Assembly: GCF_943734655.1 (NCBI RefSeq)
Contig: NC_071355.1
Coordinates: 93,875,449-93,939,448 of the forward strand
Direction of reading: 5' to 3'
Source: Sabethes cyaneus
Taxonomy: Eukaryota; Arthropoda; Insecta; Diptera; Culicidae
Length of the DNA: 64,000 nucleotides
In this document: positions 37,205 to 48,906 of the stretch, piece after piece
Layout: every line of letters begins with the position of its first letter
Position numbering within the stretch: the first letter of the stretch is position 1
The notes under the pieces: model-generated
What the model was told of the DNA's origin: nothing
Databases searched by the model: none
The model's input: the letters and a program-made list of their open reading frames with translations, nothing else
Position numbers and translations under genes: made by a program

Positions 37205-38651
37205 CAGTGGTTTACCGATTTTATCTACCCATCCGAAAATGTTTGGTAGATATATTTGGAAAGTAGACAAATTTGGGGAAAAATAAATTGCTCCAAAATA
37301 ATTTAAATGAACAAAAAATATTGTTAATGTTGATCGTTTTCTTCAATTATGTATTATTTTAGCGTAATTTTACGCATAGGGCTCATTTTGTTTATATCAA
37401 CCATTAGCCATAATGTATGTCAACTCAGCAATATTATGAAAAAAGACATATCGAAATTCAAAATTGCTCCGATTTTATTCAAATTTTGTGTACTTATTCC
37501 TTTGCAGTAAATTTGAGATCCGTATTTTTATTCGGTACTTGGGGTTCTCTTTTCTGAGTCAGTGTGGTCCCAAAAGTTACCATTTTTTCCACTTTTTTTT
37601 CTTTGAAAATTGATAACTTTTGATCCATTGAACCGATTTTAATGATGTTAATACCAAATGGAAAGTATTTTAATGAGCTTTTCAGAAAAAAATGTTGGGC
37701 TAAAGCCCAAACTTTTTTTTATTATCGCAAAAACATTGAAAACATTCACTTTTTATGCTTCCATGGTGTGTAGACCAAAGAAATTCTAAGTTTTCATAAA
37801 GTATCGAGAATACAATGGAGACGCATGGTTTTTGTTTTTACTTGTAATAAAAGGGGTTTTTTGACAAAGAAATGCATCTCTAAAATAAAACGCCATGCGA
37901 GTCCATTGCATTTTCGCATCTTTATTTCCTCAAAAAGAGTATGTCGAAAATTAAAAATTTCAGATATCTGTTTTTAATATCGTATGTAAACAACTAGCTT
38001 GTCATTGAAAGTATAATGAAAAAATAAAACCTTCTTTCTATTTCCGGGTTTTCGAGTGATGCTATACTATATACTCATATAGTAGAAAGGCAAAAACGAA
38101 TATTTTAAATGTTTTAAGTAATTTTCAAGGCTTCTACAAAAAATGTTTTTGCAATCATAAAAAACTTTAAACGTCAGTTTATTGTTTTTTTTTCTGAAAA
38201 GCTCATTGGTAATAAAATTATTGAAATCGGTTCAATGGTTCAAAAGATTAGAATTTTCAAGAAAAGAAAAGTGATAACCATAGTTTCTAGCGGAGACAGG
38301 GTGTGCCCGTTAGCGTTACGGTATAGAAAAATATCACAAAGGGTCATTATGAAATGTTAAAAATATGCGTTACAAAATAAATGGAAGTTACTTTGCGTAT
38401 TTGACTTTAGTATTATTATACCCATTCTGTGTATAATTACATACCACAGATGCCATATAGTAAACTATAAAATACAGAGATATATTCCCTGTTATGCATA
38501 AATTCATGAAATCTTCCAGATTTTCATGCCGAAATCACAATTTAAAAAAAGGTAGATAAAACCGGGTCTAAATGGTAGACAAAATCGGGGGTACCTAAAT
38601 TCGGGTGTAGGGGTGTAGATTAAACCAGGTGTAGATATAATCGGAATACCA

Positions 38652-38654
<3 letters not shown>
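37205..38654. mobile_element. 1.45-kb TIR element inserted in a TA tract
   Basis: Left end CAGTGGTTTACCGATTTTAT; right end, reversed, CAGTGGTATTCCGATTATAT. TA lies on each side within TA-rich DNA. The TIRs run on for about 28 bases (CTACCC/CTACAC). A second inverted pair lies inside: about 37600-37700 (CCATTGAACCGATTTTAATG) pairs with about 38170-38265 (GAAATCGGTTCAATGG), so much of the element can fold back. No transposase is encoded. The TA target and CAGTGG ends fit a Tc1/mariner or pogo-type non-autonomous element. Confidence 0.78.

Positions 38655-38717
<63 letters not shown>
38655..38717. repeat. (TA)n tract
   Basis: About 60 bp of TA between the transposon at 37205-38654 and the inner end of the right arm. 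It mirrors the tract at 34521-34810. Confidence 0.92.
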
Positions 38718-38719
<2 letters not shown>

Positions 38720-40120
38720 ATTTAGAAGAAACTAGATGGATATTTTCTTTGTGAGCCTAAATATGTGTGTGTGCGTGTATAACCTATCTATCTCCCACTG
38801 TCCGGCAGTGATATTATGAAAAAAAGCTAACTGCATTGATGGTTAGTCTATGCCATTATCTTAGTTTCGGGTTACAGATGTTGTTAGCTCTACTGACTAT
38901 CCAAAAACCCATGGAGAATGACTGAGTACTTGCAGCGCATTCCGGAATCATTTTCTAGTCAGCAATCCCGCCAGAAGGTAATACTAGAATCATATGGATT
39001 ATACTATTACATTCGGACTTTCAGCTCGTTTGGTATGTTATTACCAAAAGAGTCGACCCGTATATAGTGGCATGTAGAAAAATTCGACTTGAAACGATCT
39101 TACCAAATTGCTGATTGGGTCCATATTACATTTTCTTACTTATCGCGTCATTTGAGTCGCGTCACCAGTGCGTCTAATATCCAATAATCAAATTAATTTT
39201 TCCATCTGATATCCACGTGCTTTATTTAAAATTATTAAGGACAAATTTCTACTGTATAGGTGCTTGATGAGCTAAAACGTAGCAAATAATAAAATTAACA
39301 TATTAGGTTTACTCGATAACTACGCTGTGCGGCTCAACCATCTGCCCATAATCTCAGCTTTAAGATCAGGCATCCGGGAACCACGCAGCATCGCACCTCC
39401 TAGCTTAGCTACTCAATAGAGTATTACCGGGTATGGTCGCGTGGAGGCGCTAGGGAGGAACTTGGGCTGGCGAAAGCTATGTTGGACGCTTTCTCGTTTG
39501 CCTACCCCATTTCATACCCATTTTCTTTGTGAGCCTAAATATGCATCAAAAATAGTTGACAGAAATTTAATCTACGCCTTCGGTGCTATTATAGATGATA
39601 GATAATGGCTTTATTTAGTTTGTGCCAATGCACACCTAATTTGATGAAAGCAGCTTTTGAATGGTGGGCTTCAACTTAAAATCGGTTGGTGCGCTTCTTG
39701 CATAAAAGGTGATTTTATGATAAAATGCAATATGGCGGGTGAATCCAAGATGGCCGTAATTTTTCTATTTCATTTGAAAGCCATATCCATCCTCTTTACA
39801 AAACCATGTCACTTGTTTGTTTCAAGGCAAATTTTTGAAATAGCACAATTATCAGGGTAAAGTAGTCAACAGTGAGACAGCAGGAACAATGAGACAAGGT
39901 GAATAACTTCGCCATAAGACATTCAAGAACCATTATGTTTTCGTGGAAAGTTTCGTTTGTAAACCTATATCATGTGATGTAGTTTGAAAAGAATAATTAG
40001 TTTTTAAATATTCTTTTAAATTTTTTTAAATTTTTTTACAAAAAAAAAATTTTGGAGGGTTCAAAGCAGATTTTATTGCAATCATTTTCAGATGATTTTC
40101 AATTTATTGTATGCCAAAAA

Positions 40121-40219
40121 TCAAAGCCTTGGGCTTAAACGTCTTTCTAAGATTTGACGCATTATCGACAGACTTCACAGCCGGCTGGTAAAGTACAGGA
40201 CAGCTACAATCCTACTGAC
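40121..40219 (-). mobile_element. 3' half of a Feilai-like SINE (right arm)
   Basis: Mirror of the truncated copy at 33013-33120, with the same 5' truncation point. It was therefore duplicated with the arm and not inserted independently. Confidence 0.75.
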
Positions 40220-40429
40220 TTACTGTACTTGCTGTATGGCATCACATAGTAATAAGAGTTAATAATAGAAAAATACAATCATATTGTTTACTATCATCGC
40301 TATTTCACAATTTTTTCACAAAACATTGCTATTAAAAAATTGAGAAAAAGAGACGTTATATAACACTCAGACAAACCTTTCGCCACGCAAATCTTAAAAA
40401 AAGTTTTACGTAGGACTACGTATTACCAC

Positions 40430-40636
40430 TTAAGTTGGTTTCGAGGTACGATGCTGGTCTAACAAACCAGTCGTCGTATGTTCGAATCTCGGCTAGACGG
40501 TGCTGCTAGGTAGAGTCAGTAGGATCGTTGCACTAGCCCCGTAACTGTCCTGTAGTCTACTAGCCGGCTGCGAAGTCTGTCGATAAAGAAGGGTCAAGTT
40601 CTCAACAGGACGGTTATACCCATGGCTTTGCTTTTT
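40430..40636 (+). mobile_element. Feilai-like SINE, + strand (right arm)
   Basis: Mirror of the copy at 32604-32806. The head GGTTTCGAGGTACGATGCTG, the B box TGTTCGAATCTC and the 3' CCATGGCTTTGCTTTTTT end are all present. Confidence 0.82.
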
Positions 40637-40790
40637 TACGTATTACCACAAGGTGTCATTCCATAATTTAGATTCAAGTTATCGCACTGAAATATGAAAG
40701 ACTATGAACGCTAATAACTAAACCAATTATGAATGCATTTTACTTAGATACCGCAATTATGTTAATTTTATTATAATTTTCTTTTTCAAT

Positions 40791-40998
40791 CAAAGCAAAG
40801 CCATGGGTATAAAAACGTCCTTCAGAACTTGACCCTTCTTTATCGACAGCTTTCTAGCCGGTTATTAGAGTACAGGAAACCTACGGGGCTAGTGTAAAGA
40901 TCCTATTGACTCAATAAGGGCACCGCCCAGTTGAGATTCGAACCTACGACGACTGGCTTGTTAGACCAGCATCGTACCCCGGATCTAACTGGACAGGC
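40791..40998 (-). mobile_element. Feilai-like SINE, minus strand (right arm)
   Basis: Mirror of the copy at 32241-32447. The minus-strand head contains CCGGGGTACGATGCTGGTCT and the B box GGTTCGAATCTC. Confidence 0.82.
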
Positions 40999-41199
40999 TT
41001 TTTTTAATCACTTCACTATTAAATTAAAATTAACGAAAAGTTTCAAAGTCAGATTTCACCACACACGTTTACAGACAGGGGCGACAGTTAAATATACCAT
41101 CTGTTTACTGTAATTTCGATACTTTCCTTTTAGAAAAAATAACAAAACGTCTCCGTCCCAAAAGGTCGAAGAAACAGACTTTATAGCTACTAGACAATT

Positions 41200-42667
41200 G
41201 AATCGTTTGTTTGAGAAACCCCACAAGTCCACTCGACACTATTGTTGGAAAACAACAAAAAACTGATTTTCTCAAAATTTTGAACCAATCGTCATATTTT
41301 TTGGTATGAGGTTCTATGATAGTATCTAAAATACATAATGTAGACTTATCTTTTGATCAAAATAATGATTCTAGCTAAAATTACAAGGCTTTAAAGTTGA
41401 TGGATATTTGGGGTTTCTCAAACAAACGAGAAATTGACAGTGCAGTTGAGTAGTTTTAGGCCGTTTTTATTCAAACTTGTGATCTTTCCATGTTCGTAGT
41501 GTGTAATTTGGTACCATATATCACTGGGGATGTTAATTTAGTACGTACCGCTAAAAAGAAGAAGAAGGGAGGGGCGCTAAATATTATTTATTAAAAATTT
41601 TGAAGTAGAATATTACAAGTGTTAGAAAAAGTTGTGTACTTTTTTAATCGAAATTTTTATCATGGTTTGCATTTCCCTATTAAAAAATAAAAGGTAAATG
41701 GAATAACGGCGGGTTTTGAATTGCATAAATGGACCAGAGTAAAACGAATTCACATCGCATAGAATAACTTGATACTTTGCTAGTAGTAATTAAAGATATT
41801 ATAACCAGAAAATAAGTATTTTAAATCTTGTATAACAACTGTACTATGATTATGGAGCAGAATCTGAGGAGCAGGGTCTGTTCTCAAATTACGTTATACT
41901 AAAAGGAAATGGAGATACGTGAACAGCACCTTAAATACTTCGAACGGATAAACTATTGATTTTACAGTGACTCGGGAGTGCTCGACGGATCACTCACATT
42001 AGATAAATAGAAGATTAAACCTTTTATTTATATATTGTGCTATTATTTACATTGTATAGTAATTAGTGGGCTACTGCTTTTGTGAGAAACGCATGGATAG
42101 TTTAGTCTGTCGATTTCCGGAACGAGATTGCTATAGTTTTTACTGTATCTTGATTACAAGAATTGTTTATTTACGTTTATCTTGTCGACAAACTAATCCA
42201 AACCTATCTGCTTTTGCAATCAGCTCTCACTTTTCCAGCTAAAGCTTTCTTTTCTTTTTGATTTCATAGGCCGTTCTTTTACTTTTAATAACTTTCGCCT
42301 TGTATTCTGTAGTCCGCCGAACACTATGTTTCTTCTTTTTGACTGTGTCCAACTCGTAATTTTTCGATTCCGAAGACATTTTTATACGATTGAATTGTGT
42401 TCCTAAAACTGCTTACAGCATTGCACGTAAACATTGAATGATAATTTTGTACCTATCGCAGCGCCGCTCTAGGTGATTATCGGAAACATGGATATTTGGG
42501 GTTTCTCAAACAAACGGATATTTGCAACCCCAATTAAAAGGGGTTCGTGGAACTAACTTTGTCTGGAATTTTGAGGGAAGGTGTAGATATCCTCAAGGAT
42601 TCGAAAACTGTTAAAAAGTCAATTTTCATAAAAATGGCGTTTGTGGGGTTTCTCAAACAAACGATTC
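41200..42667. mobile_element. 1468-bp TIR element with AATT target duplication, only in the right arm
   Basis: The left arm shows the empty site (reversed: GACAATTACTAGCGG). Here AATT is duplicated at 41196-41199 and 42668-42671. The ends are perfect inverted repeats beginning GAATCGTTTGTTTGAGAAAC and continuing CCCACAA, about 27 bp. The core of this motif, TTTCTCAAACAAACG, also occurs internally near 41415 and 42498, both preceded by ATATTTGGGG, so there are four copies. One short ORF is present (42239-42379, minus strand). A 4-bp target site and these ends do not match a superfamily I can name with confidence. Confidence 0.85.
42239..42379 (-). CDS. 46-residue lysine-rich ORF inside the TIR element
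   Basis: The minus-strand frame starts ATG at 42379 and stops TAG at 42239. It reads MSSESKNYELDTVKKKKHSV, then RRTTEYKAKVIKSKRTAYEI, ending KKKRKL. It is strongly basic, with two nuclear-localisation-like clusters (KKKK and KKKRK). AATAAA lies about 70 bases past the stop on the same strand. In a non-autonomous element one expects no intact ORF, so this may be a remnant of a longer transposase exon, a small element-encoded protein, or chance. No family recognised. Confidence 0.35.
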   Translation of the reverse strand: MSSESKNYELDTVKKKKHSVRRTTEYKAKVIKSKRTAYEIKKKRKL

Positions 42668-43281
42668 AATTACTAGCGGTGGCACTAGCATCACTGGATT
42701 TTTACAGATTGGAAGTATTGGAAACCTTACGTCAGATTTATTTTCGTTCGCGTTCAAGTTTTGACAGATGTTTTCCACCAGCTGTTTCGAAAAAATACAC
42801 AATTTATGCAAGATTTTAGACTCACACCCTTATTCTGTATTTCAAACGAGTCTTTATTTCGTTCGACTTGTTTCGAACAAGTTGTTTTACTCATTTGATT
42901 TTGCTGGCGGAATGAAGAATACCATCCACTTTCGTTCGAAATACCAATACGTTCGCAATACAGAATACGTGTTTCAACGACCTCTAAACTCTCCTTTAAA
43001 ATAAAAAAATATGGTTTAAATTGAATGATACCTTCATATTTGTAGTTGTTAATTGAAATTAATATAGTTTATAACCAAAACGACAAAACTTTTTTAGACC
43101 ACTAGCAATATATATCTTTTAAAAGGCTTGAATCGCTCGTTGGTAGCTATACCATCTAAAAAACTTAAAGTTTTTAGGAATAAATGCTTTACAGTAGACG
43201 TTTATTTCTACATAAAAATCGTGAACTTTGCTACGGATAATTGGTTGTTTCATCTAGTTAATGCCAATGTACACCTAATTT

Positions 43282-45345
43282 GATACATATGTTTGGTAGC
43301 CTGTTTTTTCAGCTTGGTGGTTTTAAAATGAAAATCGGTTGGGGGGCTCATGTCAATAACGGCGATTTTTTGATACATTTGAAAACCGGTTCTTCTTCTT
43401 TACAGAACCAGGTCAGTTGTTAGTTATTTCAATGCATATTTAGGAAATATCACATAATATAGATATCAAGGTTTGCTAAAAATTCAATTTTTTTAAACTA
43501 CCGGGCCCAATTGCGAACGAAGGGTTTACTGTTTAGAGGTGCTAAAAGTGTAAATATCATTTTTTAAACATTTTCAACCAATCAAGTACAAAAGTTCCAA
43601 TATTTGAAGACCTTGTGTTAGAAATGGTCCCTTTTCAACGAGAATTACTCAGTTATTAAATTCCGTGGGTGTCTGGAATATTTAAACTCATGATTGTTTG
43701 TCAACAAGTCCCCAAGGCCAAAACGCGAGATTCTAATTCTGGCATAATAAAATACTAAACTTTTCAGCATCGACAATTCCTCAATTGAAAAAAGTACGTT
43801 CAGCTCAAAACGAAAATTGAAAACGTCATTCAAGTTTAATGCTCAAGTTTGGTTTCTGAGTTGAGAATTACATGTACCTATATTATTTCAGTTAAATTCA
43901 AGCGTTTAAGGTAAATATCTTTTATTTCTAAGAAGGTTCAGCTAAATGTAAATGTGGTTAAAGCGAGTTATGTCCTCGGTATCTCGTAATCTCACTTGCC
44001 CGGGTTCCTCATATAACTTGGAATTGTCTTACTTTTTTACCACGTTGTTCCTTACTGGGAAACGAGTAAAAGTTTAACTCCGAATGGGTTGACACGCAAA
44101 TATTTGGATGGCATCCAAATATATTGCAACGGTTGCAAGATGAAGAGTTTGATTACACTGAGACGGCATTTCATCATCAGTCAACAACAAATTCAATGTA
44201 AAAAAATGATGACATTGTCACAAACGTGCTGGAATCGAGCGGTAGCTAAAAGAATATTGCTGTAACAGCTTCGCTGTTTATAGGAGTTATTTTTATTTTC
44301 TCTACTACTGCTGCTCCAAGGTTACTCCAAGGAAGCTCACGCAAACAACACATATTTAATCTTTAATGACTTAATGACGTCAAATTGCGTTAGTTATACC
44401 CAAACACGAGAGTGTACGACATTCGACACTTATAATTTGGTATTATCGAAGATATGCCAGTTGGTAGGAAACACCATATACTTTCTTTTAAATCTTAAAA
44501 CTTATGAAAGGCTACTTTGGAGTTTTACTAATGAACAGAAGCGAACCAGTCGCTGGCTGACTGCCTGTGAAATAAAGATTATAATTTAATCTACCTAATT
44601 CTTTCGGCTTATTGGTCTATTTAAATTTAAATATTTTTAAAACAAATACTGATCCGTATGTCAAAAATTATTTGGTTATTTAGTTTAGTTGGTTTAGTTG
44701 CTATTTATCATTGTTTGTTTCGATTTGATTGAATTGACTAAAACGAGTAACACTGAAACCCAGAAATTGTTTCATTGCAAGAAACTTACAAAAGCAGTAA
44801 GCTACGCTCTAATGCTGAAACATTCCTAAATTTTCGATAGTACAACAAGGCCGACAATGTGTTATTCACATTGTTCAGAAAGTTCTATTCAAGCACTTGT
44901 TTATTAAACAATTTTGCAAGAGTCGAAAATGAAGTGCTTTGATGAATACCAATTGTAAACCAAGTTGAATAAACGAACTCATAACAGCTGAAACTAAAAT
45001 CGTACCGAAGCAGCTTTCGAATTCACAATTATTATGCTGATCAGTAAAATCACAAGATATAATAAATCTGTTACTCGGAGCCGGTTATCTTTTAGCGAGA
45101 CAGATTCTTTCTATCAAATGATGGAAATCCTATCCTTTCGAACATTTCAGTTTGATTTTAGCCATTTCGTTGAGACCGTACCAGGCCGGGTGCGTACCTT
45201 ACCTTTATCTCTATTACCGCACCTTTTTGGCACAATGTGCGTGCTTTTGGAACGAAACCCAGCAATAGCTTGCCTCCATTCAAAATTATCGCGATATTAT
45301 CTTAGATAAAAACACTCAAAAGGTTGAGAATAGTACAAAGTTTTC
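43282..45345. other. Intergenic DNA; diverged partial repeat at its left end
   Basis: 43282-43450 resembles arm segment 39635-39850 at low identity. The rest (43450-45345) shows no gene, TIR pair or LINE motif. Short open stretches such as 45034-45309 have no support. Confidence 0.45.
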
Positions 45346-46310
45346 GTTATCCCGAGTAATCTATACTTACAAAAATGGATTTCTGTCTGTCTGTCTGTCT
45401 GTCTCTATGTTCCTTATAGAATCGAAAACTACTGAACAGATCGGCGTGAAAATTAGCATGTAGTTTTTGGTGCCAGGGAAGGTTCTTATGATGGTTAGAG
45501 ATCCCTCCCCCCACTAAGAGGGGCGGGGGGCTCTCATACAAATGAAACACAAATTTCTGCATAACTCTAGAACTAATCAAGCAAATGGAACAAAATTTTA
45601 CATGTGGGTGTTTTTGGAGGCATGAATTTTTTCTTTGATGAATTGAGACCCCTTACCTTTTTAGGAGAGGGGGCTCCCATACAAATGAAATACCAATTTC
45701 CTCATAACTCGAGAACTAATCAAGCAAATGGAACCAAATTTAGCATGTGGGTGTTTTTGTTGGCAATTTTTTTTTTCAATAGTGAATTGAGACCCCTCCC
45801 CTCTTTAGAAGGGAAATAATGACCCTTCTCCCTTTTAAGAGGGAGGGCTTCCATACAAATGAAATACAAATTTCCTCATAACTCGAGAACTAATCAAGCA
45901 AATGGAACCAAATTTGACATGTGGGTGTTTTTGGAGACAAGAATTTTTTCTATGGTGAATTGAAACCTCTCCCCACTCAAGGAGGGGGGGGCTCCTATAC
46001 AAATGAAATACAAATTTCCGTATAACTCGAGAATTAATTAATCAAATGGAACCATATTTGGCATGTGGGTGTTTTTGGAGGCATGAATTTTTTCTATGAT
46101 GACCCCTCTCTCTTTTTAGGAGGGGGGGCTCCCTTACCAATGAAATACAAATTTCTTCATAGCTCGAGAAATAATCAAGCAAATGGATCCAAATTTGGCA
46201 TGTGGGGGGTTTTGGAGGCAGGAATTTTTTTTAATGATGGTTTGAGACCCCTCACCCATGTGGTAGGGGGATAAGGACTCTCATACAAATAAAACAGAAA
46301 TTTTTGCGTA

Positions 46311-47585
46311 CCGCCATCCGGGGTGAGATTGTGCCACGGGGGTGAGATTGTGCCAAAAACCAAAAATGTTTATTTGTGAAAATTTTATATATCTATAGAA
46401 ACTGGTGGCCTAAATTCAAAGTGATGATGAACATAACATAATTATTCATAACTTAGAATGGAACAAAGATAATATTAGCAAACTATTTAGCCTAAACAGG
46501 GTTTCAAAATTTGCGTTCAAAAATACTCGGAAATAACGCTTGTAAAAAATGTCCCGCATAAACCAACCCAAACAATAAATCTCATCAACTTGCTGTTTTG
46601 AAGGTATATAAACTAGTCATTTACAATGTATTGAAAGGTTATTATGCGTTGGATAAGTTTTGCTTCCGAAAATAATATTTTTCGAAACTTTGTACTTTTC
46701 GAGCATTACGGGGGTGAGATTGTGCCAAGCCATAATGATCGATCCAATTTGTGGATTTCACATACACAACAAAAATACGTCATTATACACCAGTAAGCTC
46801 ACATTCTTTACAATTGAGCACAATATTTTGACAGATTAGACTGCATCATCCATTTTCGAGCAAACAACATCAAAGGTCTGCTAAATAATTTAAACTAATT
46901 TTTACTTTTTCTCTGGAAATTTCAGATGCTTTGAATAAACATTCTAATATAAGACGAATATATTATACCGTGTATAAACTGCCAGTTTTAAGGAGGGGGA
47001 GGGGGGTGGGATGGGCTACATGTTCTGCGGCCGCGGGTTCTCGAACGAAGTAATGGTAACTTTTGTTAAATGATCAAATAGGAATGCCCCCTTAGGATGC
47101 ACCCCTTCATATATCTCCCCCTTGTTAACCCTAGAAACGCTACTGGCTATATAAAGGCTGTTCATTGACTACGAACTCATTTTTCAGACCTCTCCGGGTT
47201 ATTTTCGTTCATACTTTTTGTATGATGCGTTGTTTTTGGCCGACCCCCTGCCCCTAATAGTCCACTTAGTTCACTAAACTGCTTTATACTGATATTTATG
47301 TGTATTGCTATAAACAAGCCAATGTTCACTGTTTAGGTATTTACCTTAACTTTATGTTTTTGGCACAATATCACTCCCTAGAAGGGGTGAGATTGTGCCA
47401 AAGTTCATTCACTTCCAGTAAAATTATGTTTCATTGTAACTAAACCATCTCTACGGAAGTTGTTAATTGAACAATTTAGTATATATTGACAGGTTTGAAA
47501 TCAACTTAGTTCCTAAATTGTATGTATACTGAGCTAAAGAACAAAAACATATGCTTTTTTGGCACAATCTCGCCCCGGATGATGG
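46311..47585. mobile_element. 1.28-kb TIR element with repeated GGGGTGAGATTGTGCCA motif
   Basis: Left end CCGCCATCCGGGGTGAGATT; right end, reversed, CCATCATCCGGGGCGAGATT. TA lies on each side, and removing the element restores the host repeat reading TTTTTGCGTAGCTCAAAAAC. The terminal motif GGGGTGAGATTGTGCCA also recurs inside at about 46334, 46709 and 47384, and reversed in altered form at about 47361 (TGGCACAATATCACTCCC). There is no convincing ORF. A Tc1/mariner-type non-autonomous element is the simplest reading of the TA target. Confidence 0.75.
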
Positions 47586-47786
47586 TAGCTCAAAAACTAA
47601 TCGAACTCGAGAAATTTTAGAAATTTTTTTTTTTTCTCTTTCATGAAACATTAATCAACAACAAGACCACCAGAAACTATCAATAGTAACATTAGATGAT
47701 TCAGGGTGAGACGGACACAGGCCGCGAGTGTTGCCGGCGACCTGCCGTCGAATGCGCCGGCCACTGCGGGGGGCTGTCCCCCGTAG

Positions 47787-48345
47787 AGTTTTTATTTATT
47801 TATTTATTTATTTATTCTACAGTCTTCGGCACACAGGGGTACAGTACAGACCAATTCTAGCTTAACTAATTTAAATTTTGAATTACATTCTTAAAACTAG
47901 ATTTACTAATATGAAAGTCGAATAAGTGATTCACCTCATTAAATAGTCTACAGCATAAATGTAAGGGACTATTTTGTCCGTATTGGGTTCGATGAGCCGG
48001 AGTCCAAAGGAGCGTTCGATACCGGAGAGTCCGACGGGGCACATGAATATTGATTTCTTCCAGGAGATAATTATTGTCAATATTTCCCATTAAAAGGTCG
48101 TATATGACTAATATCTGAGAAGTTCGTCTTCTTTCGGTAAGCGTATTCAGTTTTATCAAACGACATCTATTTTCGTAAGCTGGAAGCCGTAGAGGGTCCT
48201 ACCACGGCAAGCGACGCACAGCAAAACGGATAAAAGAAAGACGCTTTCAATTTTTTCAATCTGTCCTGTTTGGTACGGCGCCCACACTGGTGCGGCATAT
48301 TCCAAAATACTGCGGACTAGGGAGCAGTAGAGCGTTTTTAAGATC
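47787..48345 (-). pseudogene. 3' end of a non-LTR retrotransposon with (TTTA)n tail, minus strand
   Basis: Minus-strand reading: MILKTLYCSLVRSILEYAAP then VWAPYQTGQIEKIESV, and in the next frame LNTLTERRRTSQILVIYDLL, DNNYLLEEINIHVPRR and CCRLFNEVNHLFDFHISKSS. These are the blocks after the reverse transcriptase in Jockey- or I-type LINEs (LYCSLVRSILEYA-VWAPY; ERRR; RLFNEV-LFDF). The copy is 5'-truncated and frameshifted at about 48157. Its tail is a TTTA repeat at 47791-47817, that is (TAAA)n on the coding strand. It sits inside repeat unit C. Confidence 0.85.
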
Positions 48346-48700
48346 ACCTCTATCTCGGTTTATTTATTTTCCTAGATCTACGGACCTCTATTACTTACCT
48401 TCAGTTGGGTTACCCCTGCGAAATGGTACTTTCTACGAAAAGATTTTCCGTGAAATGGTACATCCCGCGTAAGGTTTTTCGTGAAATGGTATTCTGCGAA
48501 ACTCTATACTCCGCGTTATGGTCAACCGAGAATTGGTGTTTCGCAAAGTGGCATTCGGCGAAATGGTTTGTAATGATGGTGAATATTTAAATGCTATCTG
48601 CTTTATTTTATCAGGCTGAGCAATGGGAGGAGTTGTTTTCTACTTTACTGTGAGGAAAATTTGCATATTAAAACACCCATGAACTCCTCAGAAACTTGCA
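48342..48700. repeat. 0.4-kb repeat with degenerate GCGAAATGGTA units, copy 1
   Basis: It starts GATCACCTCTATCTCGGTTT and ends before GCAAAACTCGA. In the middle a short degenerate motif (GCGAAATGGT, GTGAAATGGTACATCCCGCG, CGCGTTATGGTCAACCGAGA) repeats about eight times at 15-20 base spacing. The second copy is at 50303-50690. Non-coding. Confidence 0.72.
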
Positions 48701-48906
48701 AAACTCGAAATTGTGATAAAGGTCATCCTTTATAGAATCGAAAACTACTGAACCGATCGGCGTGAAAATTTTCATGCAGGGGTTTATGGGGCCAGAGAAG
48801 GTTCTTGTAATAGTTAGAGACCCCTCCCATCACTAAGAGGGGGGGGACTTCCAAACAAATGAAACAAATTTCTGCATGATTAGAGAACTAATCAAGCAAA
48901 TGGAAC

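Larger units (their letters stand above)
38715..43281 (-). repeat. Right arm of the 3.1-kb inverted repeat, carrying an extra insertion
   Basis: It begins ATTGATTTAGAAGAAACTAG and ends CCAATGTACACCTAATTT, the reverse of the left arm. It holds the mirror images of the three SINE pieces. It differs from the left arm mainly by the 1468-bp element at 41200-42667. Just outside the arm, 43282-43450, lies a diverged second copy of the arm segment 39635-39850 (shared words: AAAATCGGTTGG, TTTACA-AACCA-GTCA). Confidence 0.88.
45358..48730 (-). repeat. Minisatellite-like composite repeat, unit C (interrupted)
   Basis: Reverse orientation and clearly diverged from copies A/B. It begins with the (GTCT)n end (TTTCTGTCTGTCTGTCTGTC), then units with CTCATACAAATGAAACACAA, ATAACTCGAGAACTAATCAA and CATGTGGGTGTTTTTGGAGG, then the GC-rich GAGTGTTGCCGGCGACCTGC head. 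Three insertions interrupt it: a TIR element (46311-47585), a LINE 3' end (about 47787-48345) and a 0.4-kb sequence (about 48342-48700). It stops short at GGTCATCC near 48730, where unit D begins. Confidence 0.78.
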
